A stretch of DNA of 64,000 nt, taken from contig CAKRLV010000002.1 in assembly GCA_934359755.1 (NCBI GenBank), positions 114,749-178,748 of the forward strand. Reading direction: 5' to 3'. Origin of the DNA: an uncultured Agathobacter sp. (GTDB taxonomy: Bacteria > Bacillota > Clostridia > Lachnospirales > Lachnospiraceae). The notes under the pieces are model-generated. The model saw nothing but the letters and a program-made list of their open reading frames with translations. It made no database searches and was not told the origin of the DNA. Positions 52,645 through 60,837 of the stretch are shown piece after piece. A program made the translations under genes and the position numbers. Each line of letters starts with the position of its first letter. The first letter of the stretch is position 1.

Positions 52645-53753
52645 ATCTCCATGATAATCTCTCTTGCAACACTCTCTTCAATTGGTTTGGCAAATACGCC
52701 TGGTGCAAACTCAACAACTTCACCGATGCCTTTCTGAAGTACAAATCTTAATTTGCCATCCCTTACTTTCTTGTCTGTATAAAGCTTCTTCACAAGTGCT
52801 TCCCTATCAATGTATTCTGGTATAGCAGTTGGAAGCCCAGCCTTCTCCAACAGGCTTATAACTCTGTGCTCCTGTTCTTCTGACATATATCCAAGCTGTG
52901 CCGACAACTTAACTTCAGCCACAAGTCCAATGCTTACAGCCTCTCCATGTAACAGGCGATAATCACTGACAGTCTCTATAGCACGACCAACTGTGTGTCC
53001 AAGATTTAAAGTCTCACGAAGTCCACTTTCCCTCTCGTCCTTCATAACTACATCGTACTTAATCCTACAATTATTCTCAGCAATATATTCACACGCAAAC
53101 TTCTGGGTATTCATGATTTCATCCATATTCTGTTCAAGGAATTTAAACATCTCAAAACTTCCAAGACATGCATGCTTGATTGTCTCAGCCATTCCGCTGC
53201 GCATCTGTCTGTCTGGTAAAGTATTCCATGCAGCAATATCAATATATACTTTCTGCGGCTGATTAAATAAGCCTATAAGATTAGTCGCAAGTGGTGTGTC
53301 TACAGCTGTCTTACCACCCACAGATGCATCTGCTGCAGCAAGAAGTGTAGTTGCATAATTGATAAAAGGTATTCCTCTTGCAAATGTCCCCGCTACAAAT
53401 CCAGCAAGATCTGTAACAACTCCACCTCCAACAGCAATTATACAGCAATCTCTTCTATATTCTTTCTCGAGCATCGCATCTTCTATCTTCGACTTAGTCT
53501 CTCTTGTCTTGCTCTTCTCTCCTGCCTGGAATACAAATAAATCCACTTTCATCCCAGCCTTCAAAAGCTTCTCACATATAGGCTTAGCATATAATTCCTT
53601 GACATTTGAGTCTGTGATAACTGCAAACTTCTTAATCTTGCCTACAAGTCCATTCTCAATATCTTCTATCAACTTATTCTCTAATGCGTATCCGATTTCA
53701 ATATCATATGTATCGTCTACTACCCTTTTTAATTCTACATTAAAAACGCTCAC
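52641..53753 (-). CDS. aroB: 3-Dehydroquinate synthase
   Basis: AroB makes 3-dehydroquinate from DAHP in the shikimate pathway, with NAD and a metal ion. It has the GGGVVTDLAGFVAGT and TTLLAAADASVGGKT loops and the metal-binding His in LNLGHTVGRA and ...LLHGEAVSIG. The GTG after TGGAGG is the best start; the ORF begins at a TTG four codons earlier. No other aro gene is nearby. Confidence 0.95.
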   Translation of the reverse strand: MSVFNVELKRVVDDTYDIEIGYALENKLIEDIENGLVGKIKKFAVITDSNVKELYAKPICEKLLKAGMKVDLFVFQAGEKSKTRETKSKIEDAMLEKEYRRDCCIIAVGGGVVTDLAGFVAGTFARGIPFINYATTLLAAADASVGGKTAVDTPLATNLIGLFNQPQKVYIDIAAWNTLPDRQMRSGMAETIKHACLGSFEMFKFLEQNMDEIMNTQKFACEYIAENNCRIKYDVVMKDERESGLRETLNLGHTVGRAIETVSDYRLLHGEAVSIGLVAEVKLSAQLGYMSEEQEHRVISLLEKAGLPTAIPEYIDREALVKKLYTDKKVRDGKLRFVLQKGIGEVVEFAPGVFAKPIEESVAREIIMEM

Positions 53754-53852
53754 TATAACCTCCAAATTTCATTAATCTATTGTTTAACACTCTGTTATTT
53801 CCTTCCAAAAATATTAACAGATATTAATCTTTTTGTATAGTAAAAGTAAAAT

Positions 53853-55409
53853 CTATTTTCTATTTGTCAATTCGTTTATTTTCTTTTCGCGGATTGACTC
53901 TTCATAGTAGGCAATAACCTTTTCTTTATCGCCCTTTATTGATTCTAACGCCATCAAAGCTCTGTCATATATATCATATAAGCTTACTGTGTCATCTATT
54001 ATGTCATATGCTCCAAGATAGAATTTAACAGGTATTCCATATTTTCTTTCACCAATCGATGCATTGCATCTCTCAATCAATCTCTCCTCATCAAAATCCT
54101 CTCTCGGCATAAGCACTGCAAATCCATCTCCGCCAACTCTTGCAGTAACCCATAGTGGTTTCTCATAGTTCTTGATTGAATTTGCAATTGTAAGCAACAG
54201 ATCATCTCCCATCTTAGTTCCAAGAATGTCATTAAAAATCTTAAACTGGTCGATATCTGAGACAATCATCATAAATTCTCTATCAGGATGATCACTAACC
54301 GTTCTCTGTGCTATCTCCATGAAAAATTCACGATTCCATAAGCCTGTAAGTGAATCTCGTGTAGCATGATATGTAGCTTCATTTTTAAGTTTTTCCTGCT
54401 TTGAAATATCATTATATACAAGAAGTGTACCTGCAAAATTCTGCTGTACATCCCATATTTCTTGTCCATGTACAAGGAAACTATAGTTCTTAAATTCAAT
54501 CGTAAGCGTAAATTCTTTTGTCTTGCCAGTTCTTCTTCTATCCGGGGACAGAATGTATCTCAGATTGCTGTCCCTTATAAAATCATCAAGCATAATTCCT
54601 GTATCTAATCCAAGTATTTTGGTTGCAGGTACATTTACGAATTCAAGTTTATCTTCATCGTCAAACATCAGAACTGGTGAAGTTACATTTCTAATTGCAA
54701 AATCCTTCATCTCATTATATCTGTGATTCGGAATATAATAGTAAAGATAAAAAAGTGCACATGCACCAAAAGACATAAGAAGCACTGATGGAAAATTAGT
54801 AAAATAACCAACACTTCTAACAACAGCACATATAATTGTCCCAGCAATCAAAAGCAAATTCAATATCAGATATTTATTTCTGTACTTCTGTGATGTAACC
54901 AGCATCTTCTTGTATATAGCAAGCATAAACAACGCTATAAGCCATACTGTAATTCCAAGATGTATTATGTACCAGATATTTGCAATCGGATTTACATATA
55001 TTTCTCTTCCATTACCAGATACCATAAATTTAAAAAATCTGCAATCAATCATATTCACAGCAAGCATAATAACATCAAGCACAACAAGCCATCTTAAAAT
55101 TCTCCTTAGGCTTGTCTTCTTATCACAACTGTATTGGGTCACAAAATCAAAATACATATACGCTATTAGTATCTCAAATATCTGCGTCAGACAATGATTA
55201 ACCATCAATTGCCATATATTATTTGTAAAGAAAGAAGAATAATATATAACATCCATAATAGCCACCATGGTCAGCTGCAAAATTATATGTTTATTTTTGG
55301 AATTATTCCTCACATTTGGCCACATATAACATATGATTGATATAGCTACCGTTGCTATAACTGCAAATATCGCCGCATATTGAACCTTACTCATATAAAC
55401 ATTCCCCAT
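53853..55409 (-). CDS. 7TM-PAS-GGDEF protein with GGDGF active site
   Basis: Residues 1 to about 235 contain seven predicted membrane helices of the histidine-kinase N-terminal 7TM type. A PAS-like domain follows (about 240-345), then a GGDEF domain (about 350-500) starting at DSLTGLWNREFF. The active-site loop reads ARVGGDGF near residue 424, with Gly replacing the metal-binding Glu. Diguanylate cyclase activity is therefore doubtful. The DxxD inhibitory site is not obvious. A degenerate GGDEF and an EAL protein lie about 800 bases upstream, so local c-di-GMP signalling is plausible. Confidence 0.85.
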   Translation of the reverse strand: MGNVYMSKVQYAAIFAVIATVAISIICYMWPNVRNNSKNKHIILQLTMVAIMDVIYYSSFFTNNIWQLMVNHCLTQIFEILIAYMYFDFVTQYSCDKKTSLRRILRWLVVLDVIMLAVNMIDCRFFKFMVSGNGREIYVNPIANIWYIIHLGITVWLIALFMLAIYKKMLVTSQKYRNKYLILNLLLIAGTIICAVVRSVGYFTNFPSVLLMSFGACALFYLYYYIPNHRYNEMKDFAIRNVTSPVLMFDDEDKLEFVNVPATKILGLDTGIMLDDFIRDSNLRYILSPDRRRTGKTKEFTLTIEFKNYSFLVHGQEIWDVQQNFAGTLLVYNDISKQEKLKNEATYHATRDSLTGLWNREFFMEIAQRTVSDHPDREFMMIVSDIDQFKIFNDILGTKMGDDLLLTIANSIKNYEKPLWVTARVGGDGFAVLMPREDFDEERLIERCNASIGERKYGIPVKFYLGAYDIIDDTVSLYDIYDRALMALESIKGDKEKVIAYYEESIREKKINELTNRK

Positions 55410-55416
55410 TCGTCCT

Positions 55417-56067
55417 CTACTTTATCTCTATTCCAACTGCTTCTTTTGCAAGCATGTCTGCAATTTCATTGCCCTCGACTCCCGAGTGTCCTTTAACTTT
55501 TACAAAATTAATAGCAATTTTGTCTTTGACGGACTGGATAAAATCATAGTATGCTATCGTTCCTTTTTTATTACGTTTCCAAAGGCCTTTTGCCCACATT
55601 TCAATGCCCATGTAATCATAATAAATCACCACACTCGAAAGTCCAAGCTTAACAGCCTTGTCAATCGCCATCATACTTCCAAGTATTTCACCTGCGACAT
55701 TGCGCATAGATGCCAGCTCAGCGTCATCGCCAGAGCCTTGTAATGTATATCGGTCATCACCCGCAACAAGAAAACCCCCAAAACCATATACCCCTGTTCT
55801 GGTATTAAATGAGCCATCCACAAAAGCATATATTTCAGGCATTTTTCCTGTGTTTACACCACTTGTTCCACCAGATTGAGAAACTTTATCAATTTTGTCA
55901 TCAGTGGCACTTTCTGCCTTCCCTACAAACTGCTTTGCCTCTTCTAGTGTCGTAAAACTTTTGTAAACAGCACCCGAAAATCCATCAACCTGTGCTTTAC
56001 ATTCTGCCCAGCTTCTGTACACTCCATGAGTTTTTCCTTTTTTTACTGCATAATATTTTGATGCCAT
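55417..56067 (-). CDS. rnhA: Ribonuclease H1 with N-terminal hybrid-binding domain
   Basis: The N-terminal 45 residues (KYYAVKKGKTHGVYRSW) form the RNA-DNA hybrid-binding (viroplasmin-like) domain. The C-terminal domain has the catalytic acids in YAFVDGSFN, EILGSMMAI and IYYDYMGIE, plus VKGHSGVEGNEIADMLA. It removes RNA from hybrids and complements the RnhB in this window. The order is unusual: it lies between two c-di-GMP-type genes, eight bases upstream of the 7TM gene. Confidence 0.92.
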   Translation of the reverse strand: MASKYYAVKKGKTHGVYRSWAECKAQVDGFSGAVYKSFTTLEEAKQFVGKAESATDDKIDKVSQSGGTSGVNTGKMPEIYAFVDGSFNTRTGVYGFGGFLVAGDDRYTLQGSGDDAELASMRNVAGEILGSMMAIDKAVKLGLSSVVIYYDYMGIEMWAKGLWKRNKKGTIAYYDFIQSVKDKIAINFVKVKGHSGVEGNEIADMLAKEAVGIEIK

Positions 56068-56094
56068 ATATAAATTCCTTATCTTTTATTTATC

Positions 56095-56131
56095 GTAACT
56101 GTTAAGTACCTTCACAGTTGCAAGCCGCAAG
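56095..56131. repeat. Dispersed 37-bp repeat, copy 2
   Basis: The second copy of the element at 48079-48115, here in the gap between the GntR-EAL gene and rnhA. The arms GTAACTGT and ACAGTTGC are roughly complementary, so it can form a hairpin. Confidence 0.6.
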
Positions 56132-56176
56132 CACATTAGAATCAGCTGCGCCGATGGACGCCTGCTTATATATCTA

Positions 56177-58177
56177 TCACAGTTTGGTCATGAAGTCTTC
56201 AAAATCAGCCTTCGGAATAGGCTTTGAATAAAAATATCCCTGTATATAATCGGCCCCTAGTTCCTCTATTCTTCTAACCTGTTTCTCTGTCTCGATTCCC
56301 TCTGCAACAGTCTTTAAATTCATCATGTGCGCAAGTTTCATCGCGAACTCAAGCGCATTAGTCTTCGCATCAGCATTGTCATTTAAAATCAGGCTTATAT
56401 CAAGTTTAAGAATATCAAGATGCATACGGCTAAGCACTATCATAGACGAATATCCTGTTCCAAAATCATCAAGTGCAATCACAAAACCTGCATCATGCAG
56501 CTGCTTTATTGTATTCTGTATCATATCTGGATTGCCAAGGCATGAATACTCTGTAATCTCTATCTCAAACAGCGAGTGATCTATACCATATCGGTCGACC
56601 AATTCTATAATCTTCTCTGCAAGATTTGCATCTTCAAAGCTTTTCTTTGATACATTCACAGATATCGGAACCACTTTGATTCCTCTCTTCTGCCAGTCAA
56701 CAATAGTCTTACATACCTCTTCCCAGATATACAAATCCAGCTTAGTGATAAATCCATTCTCTTCAAACAAATCTATAAAAAGTCCTGGATGAAGATATCC
56801 AAGTTCCGGGTGAAACCATCTCACGAGAGCTTCTGCTCCACTGACATCTTTATTCTCAACAGATATCTTCGGCTGGTAGTACACCTGAAAATCATTTCTC
56901 TCCAAGGCATTATCAGCATCTTCAACAATCTGCCTTGTAACCAAAAGTTCTTCACGCATCTTGTCATCATATTCTTTTATACTGTCACCATATGAATTTT
57001 TAATGCTCTGTAATGCCAGAACCGCTCGTACATACATTGCCTGCACACCTAGCGAATCATTCTTCTTTATATGATATATTCCATTTTTTATGGTGATGTT
57101 GTTAAGTAGACTCTCGGATTTGTACTTGTCATACAATAGCCGGTTAGAACTCTTATCAAATTCTCCCTCGTCTCTCATAAGCGCACACAAATTGTCACCA
57201 TCTATACGCCCACCAATTACATAATTATCGAACTTCCTGCCAAGTTCCGCAACATTCTGCAGCACGCGGTCTCCTGCTTCCATACCATTCTTCTCATTTA
57301 TAAACCTAAGTCCCTGGATGTCACACGCCCACAGCATAAGTTGTTCGCTCGGATGTGCCTTAATATACTTGTCCACTTTTTCAAAGAATGTTTCTTTAGA
57401 ATAAAGACCTGTCAGATAATCTCTGCCACTGTATTCATCAAGAGTCTGAAGCTGGAACATAGAGCCTGCATCTACATTTTTGTTCTTGATATATTCCACC
57501 AGTTTAGCCTGTCTGATTATTTCATCCACTCTCTCATAATGCAGATTGACAGCATCATCACACTTTGCTTTGCTGCCAGATTTAAGAGCCTCGACTATTC
57601 TCCTGTGTGCATCCAGAAAGCCATCTTTGTTCTCCTTCCTTGACGCCTGTAATACCGTATTAATAGACTCATTATACATTTCTGATAAAGACACCGACAC
57701 AACGCGCATAAGCGGATTATCAGTAGCCTCAAGAAGCATATAATGAAAATCATGGTCTATTTTTATCTCTTCATCATGATCCTCCGGTTCCGAATCAAGA
57801 AGCTTCGTTGCCCTGTCCGCTAATTCTGTCAAATCATCATTCTTATCAATAAGCATAGAACAAACCACTTTATCAAATGCTTTTCTAAATATATTAAGAT
57901 CAATAATAGATATATTCTCAAGATTAAACAAAAGTCCAAACATGGACGAAAGCACCTTCGTCATCTCACATCTGACATAACTTCCAGAACCTTGCCTGCA
58001 CTCAATAATCCCCATATTCTCAAGATTGCGAAGCGCCTCCCGTGTAGAATTTCTGCTTATTCCAAGCTGTGCTGCCAAAGTTCTTTCTGATGGTAGCTTC
58101 GAACCAATTGTAAGCTTCCTTGTTCTAATCTGTTCAACTATATAATTTGTCACCTTCTCATATTCTCTTGACACCAC
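56177..58177 (-). CDS. GntR/FCD transcription factor fused to degenerate GGDEF and EAL domains
   Basis: The N-terminus is a GntR winged helix (residues about 5-70, with KLPSERTLAAQLGISRNSTREAL). It is followed by an FCD ligand domain (about 90-225) keeping the DxFH (143-145), H191 and H213 metal positions. Next is a GGDEF fold (about 250-400) whose loop reads GRIDGDNL, so it is degenerate. Last is an EAL domain (about 415-660) with E449, N508, E540, D570, D571, K591, E626 and Q646 present, so c-di-GMP hydrolysis is plausible. No membrane segment is seen. The start is GTG, with GGGGG upstream. A regulator that binds DNA and a metabolite while degrading c-di-GMP is the inferred role; the DNA target and ligand are unknown. 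Confidence 0.9.
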   Translation of the reverse strand: MVSREYEKVTNYIVEQIRTRKLTIGSKLPSERTLAAQLGISRNSTREALRNLENMGIIECRQGSGSYVRCEMTKVLSSMFGLLFNLENISIIDLNIFRKAFDKVVCSMLIDKNDDLTELADRATKLLDSEPEDHDEEIKIDHDFHYMLLEATDNPLMRVVSVSLSEMYNESINTVLQASRKENKDGFLDAHRRIVEALKSGSKAKCDDAVNLHYERVDEIIRQAKLVEYIKNKNVDAGSMFQLQTLDEYSGRDYLTGLYSKETFFEKVDKYIKAHPSEQLMLWACDIQGLRFINEKNGMEAGDRVLQNVAELGRKFDNYVIGGRIDGDNLCALMRDEGEFDKSSNRLLYDKYKSESLLNNITIKNGIYHIKKNDSLGVQAMYVRAVLALQSIKNSYGDSIKEYDDKMREELLVTRQIVEDADNALERNDFQVYYQPKISVENKDVSGAEALVRWFHPELGYLHPGLFIDLFEENGFITKLDLYIWEEVCKTIVDWQKRGIKVVPISVNVSKKSFEDANLAEKIIELVDRYGIDHSLFEIEITEYSCLGNPDMIQNTIKQLHDAGFVIALDDFGTGYSSMIVLSRMHLDILKLDISLILNDNADAKTNALEFAMKLAHMMNLKTVAEGIETEKQVRRIEELGADYIQGYFYSKPIPKADFEDFMTKL

Positions 58178-58262
58178 TTATCTATCCCCCCATATAACAA
58201 CTGGTAGTACCAATTATACATGTTTATTCCCCAAAGTACAATATGTCATAATCAATAACTTG

Positions 58263-59459
58263 TTAAAAACCGCGATTTTTTAAATCAGATACAAGCTGTA
58301 CATAGAATTCTCTCACATCGAATTCAGGTATATTTTCCCTATTCAAATCAATCATATCCCCATGTGAAATACCTCTTTTTCCGTTCACATGAACCATCCG
58401 AAAGTTCTGTCCCCACGAAAATGAATTTTCTCCAACAAGGCCATCATTTGGTCCATCAAAATATTTCACAAGATTATATGTAAAATTCAATGGAAATCTT
58501 CCCGATGTAGGGAAATTAAGTATTGAACCAACCGACTGATACAAAACATTCGGATTGTCCTTTACCTCCTCATTAAAGCTTGCGCATTTTTCAAAGGTAA
58601 GATCATATACCGCAGCAAGAAAATCCGGATTTACATCTCCAAGCTTTGACGCCCCTGCATTATATGTACTCGCCACCAACTTCTGCTGTGCCTCTGGAAT
58701 CTTGTTCAGCAGATAATCCGCAAATTCACATCCCCTGTGAGGTGTATTGATTGTAGTAAGAGAAGCAACATGTGGTGCCGCTGACGTCAATGCAATCGCC
58801 GCTCTCATATCCAATCCACCTTTAGAATGTGCAATAACATTCACTTTCTCACATCCAGTTTCTTTAACTATCTGCAGGATTCTGGCTTCAAGTTCCTTCG
58901 CACTGTCTCTTACCGCTGCTGCACTGTTGTGATTGCCATAATATATCGTTGCCCCGTTTTTCTCTAGTTCCTCCGGAATTCTTCCCCAATAATTCAGATG
59001 TTCAAAATCCCTGAAAAACACTCCATGCACAAGCAAAATCGGATACTTCGTCTGACACACCTTCGCCTGCTGTCTTTTTTCATTTCTTGTATAACGCATT
59101 TTCTCCATCTTCACTTCTTCACCAACAGTCCTGATGATTATATGAAGCATGATAAGATGCGCAATTGGAATCCAGCCGCATACTATTCCAAGCACTCTCC
59201 ATCGTATTCCCAGCTGCCCGGATGTGACATACACTATTATTATTCCAATCCAGAAAATCACAATTTCTATCAGTACTACGATAAGAAGTCGGCTTAACCA
59301 GTACATCGGCTGGTCTATTATACTCCCTGGTCCGTTTTCAAATAGCGATGCGTATGCACCAAAGAATCCTGGCAATAAATATATCGATGCTATTACCGCA
59401 ATCCAGCAAAATAGCTGGAGCATACGCCTTCCAAAATTGCATATTTTTATTCTTTTCAT
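58263..59459 (-). CDS. Membrane-anchored alpha/beta hydrolase, lipase-like
   Basis: Three membrane helices occupy the first 115 residues (about 10-30, 55-78, 83-110). The rest is an alpha/beta hydrolase with the oxyanion segment YPILLVHGVFFRD and the nucleophile elbow IAHSKGG, in which Ser is the nucleophile. Similar lipases act on triacylglycerols or lipid esters; the substrate is unknown. AGGAG precedes the ATG. It is just upstream of the GntR-EAL gene in the transcription direction, 85 bases away, and could be co-regulated. Confidence 0.85.
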   Translation of the reverse strand: MKRIKICNFGRRMLQLFCWIAVIASIYLLPGFFGAYASLFENGPGSIIDQPMYWLSRLLIVVLIEIVIFWIGIIIVYVTSGQLGIRWRVLGIVCGWIPIAHLIMLHIIIRTVGEEVKMEKMRYTRNEKRQQAKVCQTKYPILLVHGVFFRDFEHLNYWGRIPEELEKNGATIYYGNHNSAAAVRDSAKELEARILQIVKETGCEKVNVIAHSKGGLDMRAAIALTSAAPHVASLTTINTPHRGCEFADYLLNKIPEAQQKLVASTYNAGASKLGDVNPDFLAAVYDLTFEKCASFNEEVKDNPNVLYQSVGSILNFPTSGRFPLNFTYNLVKYFDGPNDGLVGENSFSWGQNFRMVHVNGKRGISHGDMIDLNRENIPEFDVREFYVQLVSDLKNRGF

Positions 59460-59839
59460 AACTGTTCTCCTGTTTGTTCCTTTTTATTTTTGTAAATCTG
59501 CACATGTATTTATGTTTCTGATTATAATGTACCTGCTCCTACATAATATGTTTTCTTACGAGATATGCGATACTACATATTTCTGCACTGAATATTACCT
59601 GGATTCTTAATAATAGTATCACAAATTGATGAAATAGGAAAATACTGTATATACTAATAAAAATCTTGAATGGCTACAATTTATTATCAACAACCGAAAT
59701 GAAATTAAGTATGTACAAGAAATCAATGAAAGGTTGTATGCTATGTTAGCTCTCACCTCAATTTCTTTAAATATTGACGTCAAATTATTCTTGAGCAGTT
59801 GCAGGAACTATATAATTATTTGCCTAATACGAAACGATG
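59460..59839. other. Gap of about 380 bases without a confident gene
   Basis: The stretch holds palindromic repeat copy 2 (59543-59587). A short plus-strand reading frame (LEWLQFIINNRNEIKYVQE, from about 59665) faintly resembles the C-terminus of Rpn/transposase-like nucleases; it lacks a domain start and may be a remnant. I see no other feature. Confidence 0.3.
59543..59587. repeat. Dispersed palindromic repeat, copy 2
   Basis: Runs ATAATATGTTTTCTTACGAG and continues with ATATGCGAT, then CATATTTCTG. In reverse complement it matches the element at 42382-42426, with some differences in the centre. Confidence 0.6.
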
Positions 59840-59871
59840 AAAAAAAAAGAGCCAGCCTCTCGACCAACTCT
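59840..59871 (-). terminator. Terminator of the toxin-antitoxin operon
   Basis: AGAGTTGG and CTGGCTCT pair (with G-T wobbles) on the minus strand, followed by a run of Ts, about 16 bases after the toxin stop. Confidence 0.65.
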
Positions 59872-59887
59872 GATTTTCCCAAGCATA

Positions 59888-60199
59888 TTATAATTTATTT
59901 TGATAATGCTCTAACTGGTGGAAAATGCCAACTACATTTACCGCATCATCTCTCACATCAAAAATGATAATATAGCCCATCTGCGGTACAACTGCTTCTC
60001 TATATCCTTTCTTGGCAAGATATGCATCTCTACATTCTGCAAATTGAAAAGGATTGACCTCCAGCCTGTCATAAATAGTATCAATACCATCTAACAAATG
60101 CTTCGCTGCCTGTTTATTCTTTAAACGATAAATCAAATGATACACAAGATTATCAAGCAATTCATCGGCATGCTCTGTAACATTTAATTTATAAGCCAT
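59888..60199 (-). CDS. RelE/ParE family toxin
   Basis: A 103-residue protein (YHLIYRLKNKQAAKHLLDGI, then KGYREAVVPQMGYIIIFDV, then IFHQLEHYQNKL). This pattern is the RelE/ParE toxin fold, which either cleaves mRNA on ribosomes or poisons gyrase; I cannot tell which. It overlaps the antitoxin by 11 bases, so translation is coupled. All typical strands are present, so it looks intact. Confidence 0.9.
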   Translation of the reverse strand: MAYKLNVTEHADELLDNLVYHLIYRLKNKQAAKHLLDGIDTIYDRLEVNPFQFAECRDAYLAKKGYREAVVPQMGYIIIFDVRDDAVNVVGIFHQLEHYQNKL

Positions 60200-60449
60200 A
60201 CTTTGCCCTCGTTTCTCTTAGTGCTGTTCTGGCATCCTTTACCTGTCTTGCCTCTATCTGCTTTTCAGATATCTCTATATCTCTGTACATAGCAATCTGT
60301 CTCATTGTTGATTCATAAATTTCCATGCTCATAATTACCATATCACCATAGCCATTTTTCGTAACATAAATTGGTTCCTCTGCTTTGTGACACATATCAG
60401 ATATCTCCGATGTATTCTTCAAGTCTTTAATTGGAATTATTTGTGGCAT
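60189..60449 (-). CDS. Phd/YefM family antitoxin
   Basis: An 86-residue antitoxin beginning MPQIIPIKDLKNTSEISDMC, with EPIYVTKNGYGDMVIMSMEIYE, the usual Phd/YefM fold. The C-terminal tail (about 50-86) would bind the toxin. AGGGAGG precedes it. Antitoxin-toxin order is standard, and the antitoxin likely represses the operon. Confidence 0.92.
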   Translation of the reverse strand: MPQIIPIKDLKNTSEISDMCHKAEEPIYVTKNGYGDMVIMSMEIYESTMRQIAMYRDIEISEKQIEARQVKDARTALRETRAKYGL

Positions 60450-60514
60450 AATAACACCTCCCTGTTTATGGTCTAATCATACCATAATTATGTCCTTTTT
60501 CAATATGTATTACC

Positions 60515-60547
60515 GTAAAGAAAATATACCATTTTAGTTTTCTTTAC
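60515..60547. promoter_or_regulatory. Inverted repeat upstream of the antitoxin
   Basis: GTAAAGAAAA (60515-60524) and TTTTCTTTAC (60538-60547) are perfectly complementary over 10 bases. The position, about 65 bases upstream of the antitoxin start, suits autorepressor binding by the Phd-type antitoxin. Confidence 0.5.
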
Positions 60548-60552
60548 CCCAA

Positions 60553-60584
60553 AAACGGTCTTTTGACTATGCCAAAGACCGTTT
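60553..60584. terminator. Perfect 11-bp hairpin, terminator-like
   Basis: AAACGGTCTTT and AAAGACCGTTT pair perfectly around ten bases. On the minus strand Ts follow (TTTTTGGGG). It may end transcription from the lipoprotein side before the toxin-antitoxin unit. Confidence 0.7.
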
Positions 60585-60599
60585 CTATTACAATTTTAT

Positions 60600-60837
60600 T
60601 TAATTATTATATTTGGATATTTCTTAAAAAATTCAGTGAAATTGCGGTTTCTATCTCTTCTAAAGGAGCATATACACAAGCATCAATCAGCCTCTGACCA
60701 TTTAAGAGCAAGCCTGACAGCTTGGTGAATACTCATGATACTCTGCTGCGTTAAGTATTCACATTCACGCCTAAATCCTCAGCTATGGTGGAAATTAGCA
60801 TATATAAAAAAGGGGTGGCAGACTTCAATGTGGCTCA
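60600..60837. other. Probable decayed coding region with an inserted hairpin
   Basis: Minus-strand reading gives coherent fragments (TIAEDLGVNVNT, then, in another frame, VFTKLSGLLLNGQRLIDACV to about 60600), but they are broken by frame changes. A 9-bp inverted repeat (GTGAATACT 60725-60733, AGTATTCAC 60754-60762) lies in the middle, as if a small palindromic element had been inserted. I cannot name the ancestor. No functional gene is called. Confidence 0.3.
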
